A DNA stretch of 64,000 nucleotides from an uncultured Collinsella sp. Lineage in GTDB: Bacteria; Actinomycetota; Coriobacteriia; Coriobacteriales; Coriobacteriaceae. The notes beneath the pieces are model-generated. The model saw only the letters and a program-made list of their open reading frames with translations. It ran no database searches and was not told the DNA's origin. The position numbers and the translations under genes were made by a program. The stretch covers positions 1 through 64,000 of the forward strand of contig CALKKS010000012.1 in assembly GCA_937995345.1 (NCBI GenBank), given 5' to 3'. Positions 1 through 8,848 of this stretch are shown here, piece after piece; the first letter of the stretch is position 1; each line of letters begins with the position of its first letter.

Positions 1-252
1 AAGGGAAGAGGTGGGGCATGCCCCGCCTCTTACACCACATCTCTGCGCGCTACCGCCAAGCGTCCTACGGCGGAGGAAATGCAGGCGTTTATCAGCCAAG
101 TACTTGGACATATGTTGCGTAATTCTGCGTCTTTTGCAAAAAGATAATGCTACAGGACTTGTGACAGTACTCATATTTGACGTTTTTTGCCCACAACCCC
201 TTATTGCGCGGGCGAATCAGTTGCAAAACGGACTCCAAAGCGTCCCTCGCAA
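1..252. other. Intergenic region at window edge
   Basis: No convincing gene is seen. Bases 7-30 form a near-perfect 24-base palindrome (AGAGGYGGGGCA and its complement), which may belong to the end of a gene lying outside the window. The rest shows no start with a ribosome binding site and no recognisable RNA. Confidence 0.4.
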
Positions 253-292
253 ACAAAAAAGCCGGGGCCCGCGCGATGCGGACCCCGGCTTT
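253..292 (-). terminator. Rho-independent terminator of glnN
   Basis: Read on the minus strand, AAAGCCGGGGTCC pairs with GGGCCCCGGCTTT and is followed by a T-run. It sits about 30 bases after the glutamine synthetase stop codon. Confidence 0.85.
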
Positions 293-319
293 CAACCGTG
301 ACGGTATGTTGTCCCAGTC

Positions 320-2407
320 CTACACGTAGAACAGAATGTCATCGTAGGTCGGGACCGGCCAGTAGTCGGCGGCCACGATCTCTTCCATGGCGTCCACGGC
401 GGCGCGCAGCGTATCCATAGCGGGAACGACCTCGTGTGCATACACATTGGCCTGTTCCTGGCCATCGAGGGCCTCGGCCTTCTGATGCACGGCGTCGAGC
501 GCCTTGATAGAGTCGTTGATGGCGGTGATGCCGTTGCAGAGCTTGTTGAGCGTGTTCTGCTCGCACTGCATGGCGGCCTCAGCACCGGCGGCACGAATAG
601 TCTCAAGGCCCTTAGCGACCTTGGTGGCGTAGGCGGTAATGACCGGGCGATAGGTACGACGCGCCTCGCGAACCATCGTGGTAGCCTCGATGTTCATGAG
701 CTTGTTGTACTTCTCGAGCTTGCAGTCGTAGCGACACTGAGCCTCGGCGCGGGTCAGGACGCCCGTCTCCTCAAAGAGCGCAATGGCCTTATCGGAAACA
801 AAGGCGGGCAGGGCGTCGGCCGTGGTCTTGTTGTTGGCAAGGCCGCGCTTCTCGGCCTCGACGGGCCACTCATCGGAGTAGCCGTCACCGGAGAAGAGGA
901 TGCGCTGGTGGTCGGTCAGGACCTTCTTGCAGTACTCGAGCGCGGCGTCCTGGAAATCATCCTCGGGCGTACCCTCAAGGGCATCGGCGAAGGACTTGAG
1001 CGACTTGGCCACGGCGGCATCGAGCACCAGGTTGGAGTCGGAGACGTTCTGCTCGGAGCCGCAAGCACGGAACTCGAACTTGTTGCCGGTGAAGGCAAAC
1101 GGCGAAGTGCGGTTGCGGTCGGTGTTGTCTTGCATCAGCTTGGGCAGGGTATCGGCGCCCAGGTCGAGCACGCCGCGCGTGGCATGGACGGAAGCCTTGC
1201 CATCGATGATCTTCTCGACGACCTCGGTAAGCTGGTCGCCCAGGAAGATGGACATAATCGCCGGAGGAGCCTCGTTGGCGCCCAGACGATGATCGTTGCC
1301 GGCCGAGGCAACGGAGGCACGCAGGAGCTCCTGATAGTTATCGACGGCCTCGATCACCGCGGTGAGGAAGACGATGAACTGCAGGTTGTCGAGCGGAGTG
1401 TCGCCCGGGTCGAGCAGGTTCTCGGACTCGGTGCCAAGCGACCAGTTGTTGTGCTTGCCCGAACCGTTGATGCCCTCGAAGGGCTTCTCGTGCAGCAGGC
1501 AGACCAAGTCGTGGCGGGAGGCGATGAGCTTCATCTTCTCCATCATGACCAGGTTCTGGTCGATGGCCTCGTTGACCTCGCCATAGACAGGGGCGAGCTC
1601 ATGCTGGCAGGGAGCGACCTCGTTGTGCTTGGTCTTGGCGGGAATACCAAGCGCCCATAGCTCATCGTCCAGGTCCTTCATATAGGACGAGACGGTGGGG
1701 CGGATAGCGCCAAAGTAGTGCTCCTCGAGCTCCTGGCCCTTGCAGGGAGCAGCACCAAAGAGAGTGCGGCCGGTGATGACCAGGTCCTTGCGCTTGCGGT
1801 AAGCGTCCTTCTTGATCAGGAAGTACTCCTGCTCATCGCCCACGGAAGGAACGACCTTTTTGGGGGTCTTACCAAACAGCGCCAAAACGCGCTTGGACTC
1901 ACGCGAGAGCGCGGTCATGGAGCGCAGCAGCGGGGTCTTCTTGTCCAGGGCCTCGCCCGTGTAGGAGCAGAAAGCCGTGGGGATGCACAGGACATCGTCC
2001 TTGATAAAAGCGGGGCTGGTGGGATCCCAAGCGGTGTAGCCACGGGCCTCGAAGGTGGCACGCAGACCGCCGTTGGGGAAGCTCGAGGCATCAGGCTCGC
2101 CCTGGATGAGGTTCTTGCCCGTAAACTTGGTAATGGCGGTGCCGTCGTGGTTGGGCTCGAGGAAGCTGTCGTGCTTCTCGGAAGTAATGCCCGAAAGCGG
2201 CTGGAACCAGTGCGCGTAGTGCGTCGCGCCCTTGGAGATGGCCCAGACCTTCATGGCGTGGGCAACGGCGTTGGCCACATCCAGATCGAGCGGCTCACCG
2301 TCCTCGAGGGTTGCAGCAAGGCGCTTCCAAATGTCCTTGGGGAGGTAGTCCTTCATGACTTCCTCAGAGAACACCATGGTCCCGAAGCGGTCAGTAAGAT
2401 CGGCCAT
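320..2407 (-). CDS. glnN: Type III glutamine synthetase
   Basis: ATP-dependent synthesis of glutamine from glutamate and ammonia in the cytoplasm; probably the main ammonia-assimilating enzyme here. The 695-residue length is that of the GSIII family, well above the roughly 445-470 of type I. Family stretches seen are FGTMVFSEEVMKDYLPK at the N-terminus, NEVAPCQHELAPVYGE, and NGSGKHNNWSLGTESENL in the nucleotide/metal-binding core. The ATG at 2407 was chosen over an in-frame ATG 21 codons upstream because GAAGGGAG lies about 7 bases before it. It is monocistronic with its own terminator. Two GlnR-box-like sites lie 80-118 bases upstream. A second, divergent glutamine synthetase homologue is at 58524-59861. 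Confidence 0.95.
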   Translation of the reverse strand: MADLTDRFGTMVFSEEVMKDYLPKDIWKRLAATLEDGEPLDLDVANAVAHAMKVWAISKGATHYAHWFQPLSGITSEKHDSFLEPNHDGTAITKFTGKNLIQGEPDASSFPNGGLRATFEARGYTAWDPTSPAFIKDDVLCIPTAFCSYTGEALDKKTPLLRSMTALSRESKRVLALFGKTPKKVVPSVGDEQEYFLIKKDAYRKRKDLVITGRTLFGAAPCKGQELEEHYFGAIRPTVSSYMKDLDDELWALGIPAKTKHNEVAPCQHELAPVYGEVNEAIDQNLVMMEKMKLIASRHDLVCLLHEKPFEGINGSGKHNNWSLGTESENLLDPGDTPLDNLQFIVFLTAVIEAVDNYQELLRASVASAGNDHRLGANEAPPAIMSIFLGDQLTEVVEKIIDGKASVHATRGVLDLGADTLPKLMQDNTDRNRTSPFAFTGNKFEFRACGSEQNVSDSNLVLDAAVAKSLKSFADALEGTPEDDFQDAALEYCKKVLTDHQRILFSGDGYSDEWPVEAEKRGLANNKTTADALPAFVSDKAIALFEETGVLTRAEAQCRYDCKLEKYNKLMNIEATTMVREARRTYRPVITAYATKVAKGLETIRAAGAEAAMQCEQNTLNKLCNGITAINDSIKALDAVHQKAEALDGQEQANVYAHEVVPAMDTLRAAVDAMEEIVAADYWPVPTYDDILFYV

Positions 2408-2486
2408 ACGGAACTCCCTTCGTATCGGCACCGCGTGAGATGCGATGTTGATTACTAACGAACGAGTCATAGATTAGGCTCGTCGT

Positions 2487-2524
2487 GTTTCCGCAACATT
2501 ACCGTTATGTTGCTGTCGCGAAAC
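2487..2524. promoter_or_regulatory. Two GlnR-box-like sites before glnN
   Basis: Actinobacterial GlnR binds GTnAC-N6-GnAAC (established knowledge). Minus strand 2502-2487 reads GTAAT-GTTGCG-GAAAC (one mismatch) and plus strand 2509-2524 reads GTTGC-TGTCGC-GAAAC (one mismatch). The core between them, 2493-2513, is a palindrome (GCAACAT, seven bases, ATGTTGC). The same GTTTCCGCA core recurs before the second synthetase gene at 59927. Binding is inferred. Confidence 0.5.
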
Positions 2525-2817
2525 CAATCAATGAGGTTAACGCATCGCGGCGGCGTTGCCACCCTCAACAGCCAATCAACTGTATAAATTGCAGACCTCT
2601 CCCCATAGTTTAAGGGTAGTCAATTTGGGATGGGGCTCTATTAACTGGTATTTCGCATCAGATACCATTCAATATAGCCCTTTCCTACATTGACCGCTCT
2701 GCTATAGGCAATGCCGATAGCAAGGCATCTTTGATTGGTATCCCTAAATCGCGAGTAAAACTCCACCGTGGCGCAGCGGTGCTGTAGAATCCTTACAACA
2801 CATCGCACTAAATATCT
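2525..2817. other. Intergenic region between glnN and metF
   Basis: This holds the divergent promoter region. A TAGAAT at 2785-2790 could be the metF -10 box, but no good -35 is visible. I see no cobalamin or SAM riboswitch core. The metF ribosome binding site AAAGGAG lies just after, at 2818-2824. Confidence 0.35.
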
Positions 2818-2830
2818 AAAGGAGCACGAT

Positions 2831-3703
2831 ATGCGCGTCGACGAGGTTTTTAAGCAGGCAGCATCCCAGGGCACCGCACCCGTTTCGTTTGAGATGTTCC
2901 CGCCCAAGGGTGAGCTTACCCTCGATACGGCTCGCGAAGTGGCGGGCAATCTGTGCAAACTTTCGCCGAGCTTTGTCTCGGTCACTTGTTCCGCTGGCGG
3001 CTCGGGTAACGGTGCCACCACCGCCCCCATCGCGCATATGATTTCGAGCGAATTCGATACACCCTCGGTAGCGCACCTTACCTGCGTGGGCCGCTCGCAC
3101 GCCGATATCGCCGCCAAGATCGACGAGTATCGCACAGCCGGCGTTGAAAACATCCTGGCCCTGCGCGGCGACCTGCCTGCCGGCGCGACCGAGGACGACA
3201 AGCCCGCCTCCGACTACGCCTACGCCCGCGACCTCATCCCCGAGCTCGTCGACGCCGGCTTTTGTGTGGGCGCCGCAGCCTACCCCGAGGGCCACATTGC
3301 CTGTGAGGACCTCAACCTCTCGGTCGAGCACCTCAAGCAAAAGCAAGACGCCGGCGCGAGCTTCTTTGTGACGCAGCTCTTCTTTGACAACGAGTGCTTC
3401 TACCGTTTTCGCGAGCTTGCCGACAAGGCCGGTATCACCGTGCCCATTACCGCAGGCATCATGCCGTTTATGGGCAAGTCGCAGATCAGCCGCATGGTCT
3501 TTATGTGCGGCGCATCGCTGCCCTCCCCCGTCATCAAGATTCTCGCCAAGTACGAGAACGACCCCGAGAGCCTGCAGGCGGCCGGTGTAGAGTATGCCGC
3601 CCGTCAGCTTTTCGACCTCAAGGAGCACGGCGCCGACGGTCTGCACCTGTACACTATGAACCGTCCTGCAATCGCCGCAACCATTATGGAGCGCCTGGGG
3701 TAA
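2831..3703 (+). CDS. metF: Methylenetetrahydrofolate reductase
   Basis: Reduces 5,10-methylene-THF to 5-methyl-THF, the methyl donor for methionine synthase. The 290-residue TIM-barrel flavoprotein shows VSFEMFPPKGE near the N-terminus, FVSVTCSAGGS, LALRGDLP and DAGASFFVTQLFFDN, all typical of MetF. The ATG at 2831 is preceded by AAAGGAG at good spacing; an in-frame start 21 codons upstream has none. Its TAA overlaps the next gene's ATG by one base (TAATG), so translation is coupled to the MetH activation gene, followed by metH. The three make one methionine-methylation operon. Confidence 0.95.
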   Translation: MRVDEVFKQAASQGTAPVSFEMFPPKGELTLDTAREVAGNLCKLSPSFVSVTCSAGGSGNGATTAPIAHMISSEFDTPSVAHLTCVGRSHADIAAKIDEYRTAGVENILALRGDLPAGATEDDKPASDYAYARDLIPELVDAGFCVGAAAYPEGHIACEDLNLSVEHLKQKQDAGASFFVTQLFFDNECFYRFRELADKAGITVPITAGIMPFMGKSQISRMVFMCGASLPSPVIKILAKYENDPESLQAAGVEYAARQLFDLKEHGADGLHLYTMNRPAIAATIMERLG

Positions 3704-4491
3704 TGGAAAAACCGCACATCGATACAACCGTTGTCGAAGTGCCGGCCGACCTTGCGTCGCCGGCGCTTTACCGTGTCGATGCTGCGCACCATCCCCGTGT
3801 CGACCGTGCCGAGATGCTGCGGTATCTGGGTTACGGCGGCCAGCAGATTGAGCCCGAGCTGTCACGACGTATTGAGCTTGTAGTCGAGCGCCTAGAGCTG
3901 GATATCAAGCCCCGCGGCGTGCGATGCGTGTTTGCCGTCGATGCCACGGGCGTCGACGAGCAGGGCGAGCCCTGCATCCGCTTGGTTGGCACCAATGTTG
4001 AGCTGCGGGGTCGTGATATCTATCGCCACCTTAAGGACGCCCGCTTTGCCGCGCTCATGGCATGCACCCTCGGCATGGAAGCCGAGCGTCGCCTGCGCAC
4101 CACGGGAGCCCAGCAGCCCCTAGAGGGAGCCGTGCTCGATGCCGCGTGCTCCGCCTATGTAGAAGCTGCTGTTGAGCAGATGGACCGACGGGCCAAGACA
4201 GACGCCGCCGCACACGGGCTTGCGGGCAACTGGCGCTTCAGTCCCGGCTACGGCGACTGCCCGCTCTCTGCCCAGCACTCGATCGTGGCTGCACTCAACG
4301 CCACGCGCCTCATTGGACTTACCGTCACCCCCACCAGCCTGCTCATGCCCACCAAGAGCGTGACCGCGGTGATCGGTCTGTTTGACGGCGAGGTCCACGA
4401 CGCCCAGACCCGCCCCACCTGCACTATCTGCCGCATGCGCGAGCACTGCCGCTTCCGCGCCGCCCACACCACCTGCTATTCCAGCCATTAG
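3703..4491 (+). CDS. Stand-alone methionine synthase activation domain protein
   Basis: This 262-residue protein corresponds to the C-terminal AdoMet-binding reactivation module of cobalamin-dependent MetH, here encoded separately. The diagnostic stretch is RFSPGYGDCPLSAQ at about residues 178-191, matching the R-x-x-PGY-x-x-CP signature of the domain. It should dock on MetH and let oxidised cob(II)alamin be reductively methylated. The C-terminus carries Cys240, Cys243, Cys249 and Cys258 (CTICRMREHC), a pattern suited to a metal or Fe-S site; that is inference. The gene overlaps metF by one base and is followed 9 bases later by metH, which lacks this domain. Confidence 0.85.
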   Translation: MEKPHIDTTVVEVPADLASPALYRVDAAHHPRVDRAEMLRYLGYGGQQIEPELSRRIELVVERLELDIKPRGVRCVFAVDATGVDEQGEPCIRLVGTNVELRGRDIYRHLKDARFAALMACTLGMEAERRLRTTGAQQPLEGAVLDAACSAYVEAAVEQMDRRAKTDAAAHGLAGNWRFSPGYGDCPLSAQHSIVAALNATRLIGLTVTPTSLLMPTKSVTAVIGLFDGEVHDAQTRPTCTICRMREHCRFRAAHTTCYSSH

Positions 4492-4500
4492 GAGCCATCG

Positions 4501-7059
4501 ATGTTTACTCCGCTTATCACTCACGATCTGGACGGTTCCGCGCTGGCGGCACCCGTTGATGCCGCACGCCGTAATGGCGCTGCATACAAGACGCGCACGA
4601 TCGATGACCTTCGCATTAAGGACGATCGCCTGCGCGCCGCTATCGAGGGCACGGGGCACCTGCTGTTCGACGGCGGCATGGGCACCATGTTGCAGGCCGC
4701 TGGCATGAAGGCGGGTGCCCTGCCTGAGCTGCTCAACTTTGAGGAGCCCCAGGTTATCACCGATATTCAGCGTCAGTACGTCGACGCCGGCTGTGACGTG
4801 ATCACCGCCAACACCTTTGGTGCCAACGCCCACAAGCTCGACGGCGCCGTTACCGTGGCAGATGTCTTTGCCGCCGCGGTCTCTTGCGCTCGCGCGGCCG
4901 GTGCCCACTACGTCGCCGGCGACATCGGCCCCATCGGCGCGCTGCTTCGCCCCCTGGGCACCCTCAGCTTCGACGAGGCCTACGACCTCTTTGCCGAGGA
5001 AGTGCGCGCCGGCGTCGATGCGGGCGTGGACCTCTTTATTATCGAGACCATGACCGACCTTGCCGAGATCAAGGCGGCAGTCCTCGCCTGCCGCGAGAAT
5101 TCTGACCTGCCCGTCTTTGCCACCATGACCTTTGAGGAAGACGGCCGCACCTTCCTGGGCACGAGCCCCGAGGTCGCCGCCATCACCCTTGACGCCATCG
5201 GCGCCGACGTCCTGGGCATCAACTGCAGCCAGGGCCCGGCCGAGCTCCGAGGACTCGCCGCGCGTATGCTCACCGTCACCGACAAGCCCGTTATGGTGCA
5301 GGCCAATGCGGGACTGCCCCGCGTGGACGATGACGGCAATACCGTCTTTGACATCCAGGCCCCCGAATACGCCCAGGCCGTTGCCGGCATGATCGAGGAC
5401 GGCGTGAACGTCGTGGGCGGCTGCTGCGGAACCACGCCGACGCACATGGCGGCACTTCGCACCCTCATCGACAACCACACGCCCAGCCCACGCCATCGCA
5501 AGCCCAGCATGTCGGTCACGAGCGCCCAGACGGTCGTGGACCTTCCCTGCGACGGCCACAAGGTTGCCGTCATCGGCGAGCGCATCAATCCCACCGGCAA
5601 AAAGCGCCTGCAGCAGGCCCTGCGCGACGGCGACCTGGACTACGTCGTAAGTCAGGGCATCAGCCAGCAAGAGCAGGGTGCCGATATCCTGGACGTCAAC
5701 GTCGGCCTGCCCGAGATCGACGAGGTCAAGGTCATCCAGCAAGCGACCGAGCAGCTCCAAGGCTCCACGCTGCTGCCGCTACAGATCGACTCCACCGACC
5801 CCGCCGCCGTCGAGGCCGCCGTGCGCCGCTACGCCGGCAAGCCCATCATCAACTCGGTTAACGGCAAGCAGCAGATCATGGACGAGATCTTCCCGCTGGT
5901 CGCTCACTATGGCACCAACGTCGTCGGCCTCACGCTCGACGAGGGCGGCATCCCCGATACCGCCGAGGCTCGCTTCGCCATCGCCGAGCGCATCGTGGCC
6001 GAAGCCGCCCGTTACGGCATCGGCCCGGACCGTATCCTCATCGACTGCCTGGTCATGACCGCCTCGACCAACCAGCGCCAGGCTGAGCAGATTCTACGTG
6101 CCATGTCTATGTGCAAGGAGCGCCTGGGCGTCAAATGCGCGCTCGGCGTGTCGAACATCAGCTTTGGTCTGCCTGCCCGCCCGCTGCTGGGCTCGGTCTT
6201 TTTGGCCGCCGCCTTCGGCGCGGGCCTGGACGCCCCCATCATGAACCCGGGTTCCAAGCGCTTTATGGACACCGTCTACAGCTATCGCGTGCTGAGCGTC
6301 GAGGACGAGGGCTCGACCGGATACATCGAGCGCTACGCCGGCTGGACCGATCCGTATAAGATTGCCGCCAACCCGGCGGCAGCTCAGGCCGCATCGACCG
6401 ACACCGTGCCCGCTGCTGGCACCGCCGGCACCGACGGCAACGACGACCCCATCCGCCACATGGTCGTCTCGGGCCGCAAGGGCGAAATCGCGGCCGAGAC
6501 CGAGCGCCTGCTGGCCGACCACGACGCTATGGACCTCATCAACAACCACTTTATCCCCGCCCTCGATGAGGTCGGAGTCCTCTTTGACCAGGGTAAGTTC
6601 TTCTTGCCGCAGCTCATGGCCTCGGCCGAGGCCGCGCGCGTGGGCTTCGACACCATCAAGCGCCTGATGCCCGCCGGCGAGATTGCCGACAAGGGCAAGA
6701 TCTGCGTGGCCACCGTCAAGGGCGACATCCACGATATTGGCAAGAACATCGTCAAAATGCTGCTCGACAACTACGGCTACACCGTCTTTGACCTGGGCCG
6801 CGACGTCGATCCGCAGGAGGTACTCAAGACCGTCAAGGAGCGCGATATCAAACTCGTCGGCCTCTCGGCGCTTATGACCACCACCGTCGTCGCCATGGAG
6901 GAGACCATCAAGCTGCTCCATGCCGAGGTTCCGGGCGTCAAGATCATCGTGGGCGGCGCCGTACTCACCCCCGAATACGCCAAACAGATCGGCGCGGACT
7001 ACTACGCCAAGGATGCCGCCGAAAGCGCGCGCATCGCCGAAGAGGTCTTTGGCCGGTAA
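4501..7059 (+). CDS. metH: Cobalamin-dependent methionine synthase, lacking activation domain
   Basis: Transfers a methyl group from methyl-THF via cobalamin to homocysteine. Domains in order over 852 residues: homocysteine methyltransferase (DGGMGTML near 57; zinc ligands Cys242, Cys308, Cys309), pterin-binding barrel starting at about 356 (VIGERINPTGKK), an alanine-rich linker at about 620-650, the B12 cap, and the Rossmann B12 domain with GDIHDIGKN at 741-749, His744 being the axial ligand. The protein stops after the B12 domain; the activation module of full-length MetH (about 1,200 residues) is supplied by the gene at 3703-4491. AGGAG at 4490-4494 serves the ATG at 4501. Confidence 0.95.
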   Translation: MFTPLITHDLDGSALAAPVDAARRNGAAYKTRTIDDLRIKDDRLRAAIEGTGHLLFDGGMGTMLQAAGMKAGALPELLNFEEPQVITDIQRQYVDAGCDVITANTFGANAHKLDGAVTVADVFAAAVSCARAAGAHYVAGDIGPIGALLRPLGTLSFDEAYDLFAEEVRAGVDAGVDLFIIETMTDLAEIKAAVLACRENSDLPVFATMTFEEDGRTFLGTSPEVAAITLDAIGADVLGINCSQGPAELRGLAARMLTVTDKPVMVQANAGLPRVDDDGNTVFDIQAPEYAQAVAGMIEDGVNVVGGCCGTTPTHMAALRTLIDNHTPSPRHRKPSMSVTSAQTVVDLPCDGHKVAVIGERINPTGKKRLQQALRDGDLDYVVSQGISQQEQGADILDVNVGLPEIDEVKVIQQATEQLQGSTLLPLQIDSTDPAAVEAAVRRYAGKPIINSVNGKQQIMDEIFPLVAHYGTNVVGLTLDEGGIPDTAEARFAIAERIVAEAARYGIGPDRILIDCLVMTASTNQRQAEQILRAMSMCKERLGVKCALGVSNISFGLPARPLLGSVFLAAAFGAGLDAPIMNPGSKRFMDTVYSYRVLSVEDEGSTGYIERYAGWTDPYKIAANPAAAQAASTDTVPAAGTAGTDGNDDPIRHMVVSGRKGEIAAETERLLADHDAMDLINNHFIPALDEVGVLFDQGKFFLPQLMASAEAARVGFDTIKRLMPAGEIADKGKICVATVKGDIHDIGKNIVKMLLDNYGYTVFDLGRDVDPQEVLKTVKERDIKLVGLSALMTTTVVAMEETIKLLHAEVPGVKIIVGGAVLTPEYAKQIGADYYAKDAAESARIAEEVFGR

Positions 7060-7084
7060 CACAACGGAAACAACCCCGCACCAA

Positions 7085-7122
7085 AACGTGCCGCACGCGT
7101 CACGAGACGTGTGCGGCACGTT
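7085..7122 (+). terminator. Hairpin after metH
   Basis: AACGTGCCGCACGCGT (7085-7100) pairs with ACGTGTGCGGCACGTT (7107-7122), a 16-base-pair stem with one mismatch. No T-run follows, so it may be a weak terminator or an RNA 3' stabiliser rather than a classic terminator. Confidence 0.55.
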
Positions 7123-7167
7123 AGAATAGAGGGGACTATGCTCGTTTTGGCAGATAGGAGCGCAAGG

Positions 7168-8532
7168 ATGGCGATCACGCCTGCAGAAATCGCGGAAACC
7201 CGCGGCATGGTTGAGGAGCAGAACCTCGACATCAGGACCATCACCATGGGTGTTTCGCTCATGGGTTGCGGCGACGAGAACCTCGACCGCATGTGCACGA
7301 AGATCTACGACCACGTGACGCACACGGCTGAGCACTTGGTCGAGACCGCCGAGAACCTCGAGCGCGAGTACGGTATCCCCATTGTCAACAAGCGCGTTTC
7401 CGTCACCCCGGTGGCGCAGATCGCCGCATGCTGCAAGGATGAGGACCTCACCCCCATCGCGCACGCCCTCGACCGCGCGGCCGAGACCCTCGGCATCGAC
7501 TACCTGGGTGGCTTCTCCGCGCTCGTCCAGAAGGGCATCGGCGACGCCGACCGCCGCGTCATCCAGTCCATCCCGCAGGCGCTCGCCACCACGAGCCGTG
7601 TCTGCTCCAGCGTCAACGTCGCCAGCCTGCGCGCCGGCATCAACATGGACGCCGTGCTTATGGCCGCCCAGACCATCATCGACGCCGCTAAGCTCACGGC
7701 CGACCAGGACTCCGTTGGCGCATCCAAGTTTGTCTGCTTTGCCAACATGGTCGAGGACTCCCCGTTTATGGCGGGCGCCGTCCACGGCGGTGGCGAGGCC
7801 GACGCCGTCATCAACGTGGGTGTCTCGGGCCCCGGCGTTATGGCCGCAGCCCTGGAGACGCTGCCCGATTCCGCATCGATGATGGAGGTCGCCGAGAAGA
7901 TTAAGCAGACCGCCTTTAAGATCACCCGTGCCGGTGAGCTCATGAGCCGCGAGGCCGCCCATCGCTTGGGTGTCGAGAAGGGCATCGTCGACCTGTCGCT
8001 GGCGCCTACGCCTGCCATCGGCGACTCCGTTGCCCGCATCCTCGAGATCATCGGCGTGGGCACCTGCGGTGGCCCGGGCACGACCTGCGCACTCGCCATG
8101 CTCAACGATGCCGTCAAGAAGGGCGGCGTCATGGCCAGCTCCAGCGTGGGCGGCCTCTCGGGCGCCTTTATCCCCGTGTCCGAGGACGCCGGCATGATCG
8201 CCGCCGTCGAGGCCGGTGCGCTTTCGCTCGAAAAGCTCGAGGCTATGACCTGCGTCTGCTCCGTCGGCCTGGACATGATCGCCATCCCCGGTGACACCCC
8301 GGTCGAGACCATCGCCGGCATCATCGCCGACGAGATGGCTATCGGCGTTATCAACAACAAGACCACGGCCGTCCGCGTGATTCCCGCCATTGGCAAGGGC
8401 GTGGGCGACTGCGTCGAGTACGGTGGCCTGTTCGGCCGTGCGCCCATCATGCCGGTGAACCCCAACGCCGGCACCGTGCTTGCCCACCGTGGTGGACGCT
8501 TCCCGGCACCGCTGAACTCGCTGAAGAACTAG
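7168..8532 (+). CDS. UPF0210 (DUF711) family protein
   Basis: A 454-residue member of the PFL-like UPF0210 family, cytoplasmic, of unknown reaction. The N-terminus (ETRGMVEEQNLDIRTITMGV) and the glycine-rich stretches GAVHGGGEADAVINVGVSG and GTCGGPGTTCALAML are typical. The ATG at 7168 is chosen because AGGAG lies 7 bases upstream and the length then matches the family (about 450); an in-frame ATG at 7138 with GAGGGG before it is the alternative. The small ACT-domain partner often found beside this family is not adjacent here. It follows metH and its hairpin and may be a separate transcription unit. Confidence 0.85.
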   Translation: MAITPAEIAETRGMVEEQNLDIRTITMGVSLMGCGDENLDRMCTKIYDHVTHTAEHLVETAENLEREYGIPIVNKRVSVTPVAQIAACCKDEDLTPIAHALDRAAETLGIDYLGGFSALVQKGIGDADRRVIQSIPQALATTSRVCSSVNVASLRAGINMDAVLMAAQTIIDAAKLTADQDSVGASKFVCFANMVEDSPFMAGAVHGGGEADAVINVGVSGPGVMAAALETLPDSASMMEVAEKIKQTAFKITRAGELMSREAAHRLGVEKGIVDLSLAPTPAIGDSVARILEIIGVGTCGGPGTTCALAMLNDAVKKGGVMASSSVGGLSGAFIPVSEDAGMIAAVEAGALSLEKLEAMTCVCSVGLDMIAIPGDTPVETIAGIIADEMAIGVINNKTTAVRVIPAIGKGVGDCVEYGGLFGRAPIMPVNPNAGTVLAHRGGRFPAPLNSLKN

Positions 8533-8550
8533 CTGAGGGGGACTGGCGAG

Positions 8551-8682
8551 GAGCCCCGGGGAGGGCAAATATATAGGGTCGCCTGCTCGGACAGTCCTGA
8601 CTCGCACGGAGAGCACATTAAGTGCTCTCCGGCTCGTGCGGAACTCGCGATCGACCTTATATATTTGCCCTCCCCGGGGCTC
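8551..8682. repeat. 132-base nested inverted-repeat element
   Basis: Arms 8551-8581 and 8652-8682 are 31-base inverted repeats with one mismatch (GAGCCCCGGGGAGGGC at the outer end). Inside, CGGAGAGCAC at 8607-8616 pairs perfectly with 8622-8631. The structure fills the gap between the UPF0210 gene and a methyltransferase. No T-run follows, so it is not a simple terminator. Confidence 0.75.
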
Positions 8683-8848
8683 CCGCACAACGGGACCTCA
8701 GTTGGGTTCTATCCCGGTTGCAGTTGCTTCGCTCCTGCACCACATGGTTGATACGGCGGTTTGGCGTTGGATCGGTTCTTTCTGATATATGCTGGTTGCG
8801 GCTCTTCTTTTGGGAGGAGTCGCTTTTTTGTTGCTAGGAGGTTGGCCC

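Noticed and set aside
434..1660. 408-codon plus-strand open frame opposite glnN
   Set aside because: Antisense shadow of a highly conserved gene; no start signal.
2525..2830. A cobalamin or SAM riboswitch before metF
   Set aside because: I looked for the conserved B12-box and SAM-I core elements and found no convincing match.
6094..8688. 864-codon open frame on the minus strand opposite metH and the UPF0210 gene
   Set aside because: Both opposite genes are clearly real; the antisense frame is rich in Gly, Asp, His and Val as expected from reverse reading of high-GC codons, and has no ribosome binding site.
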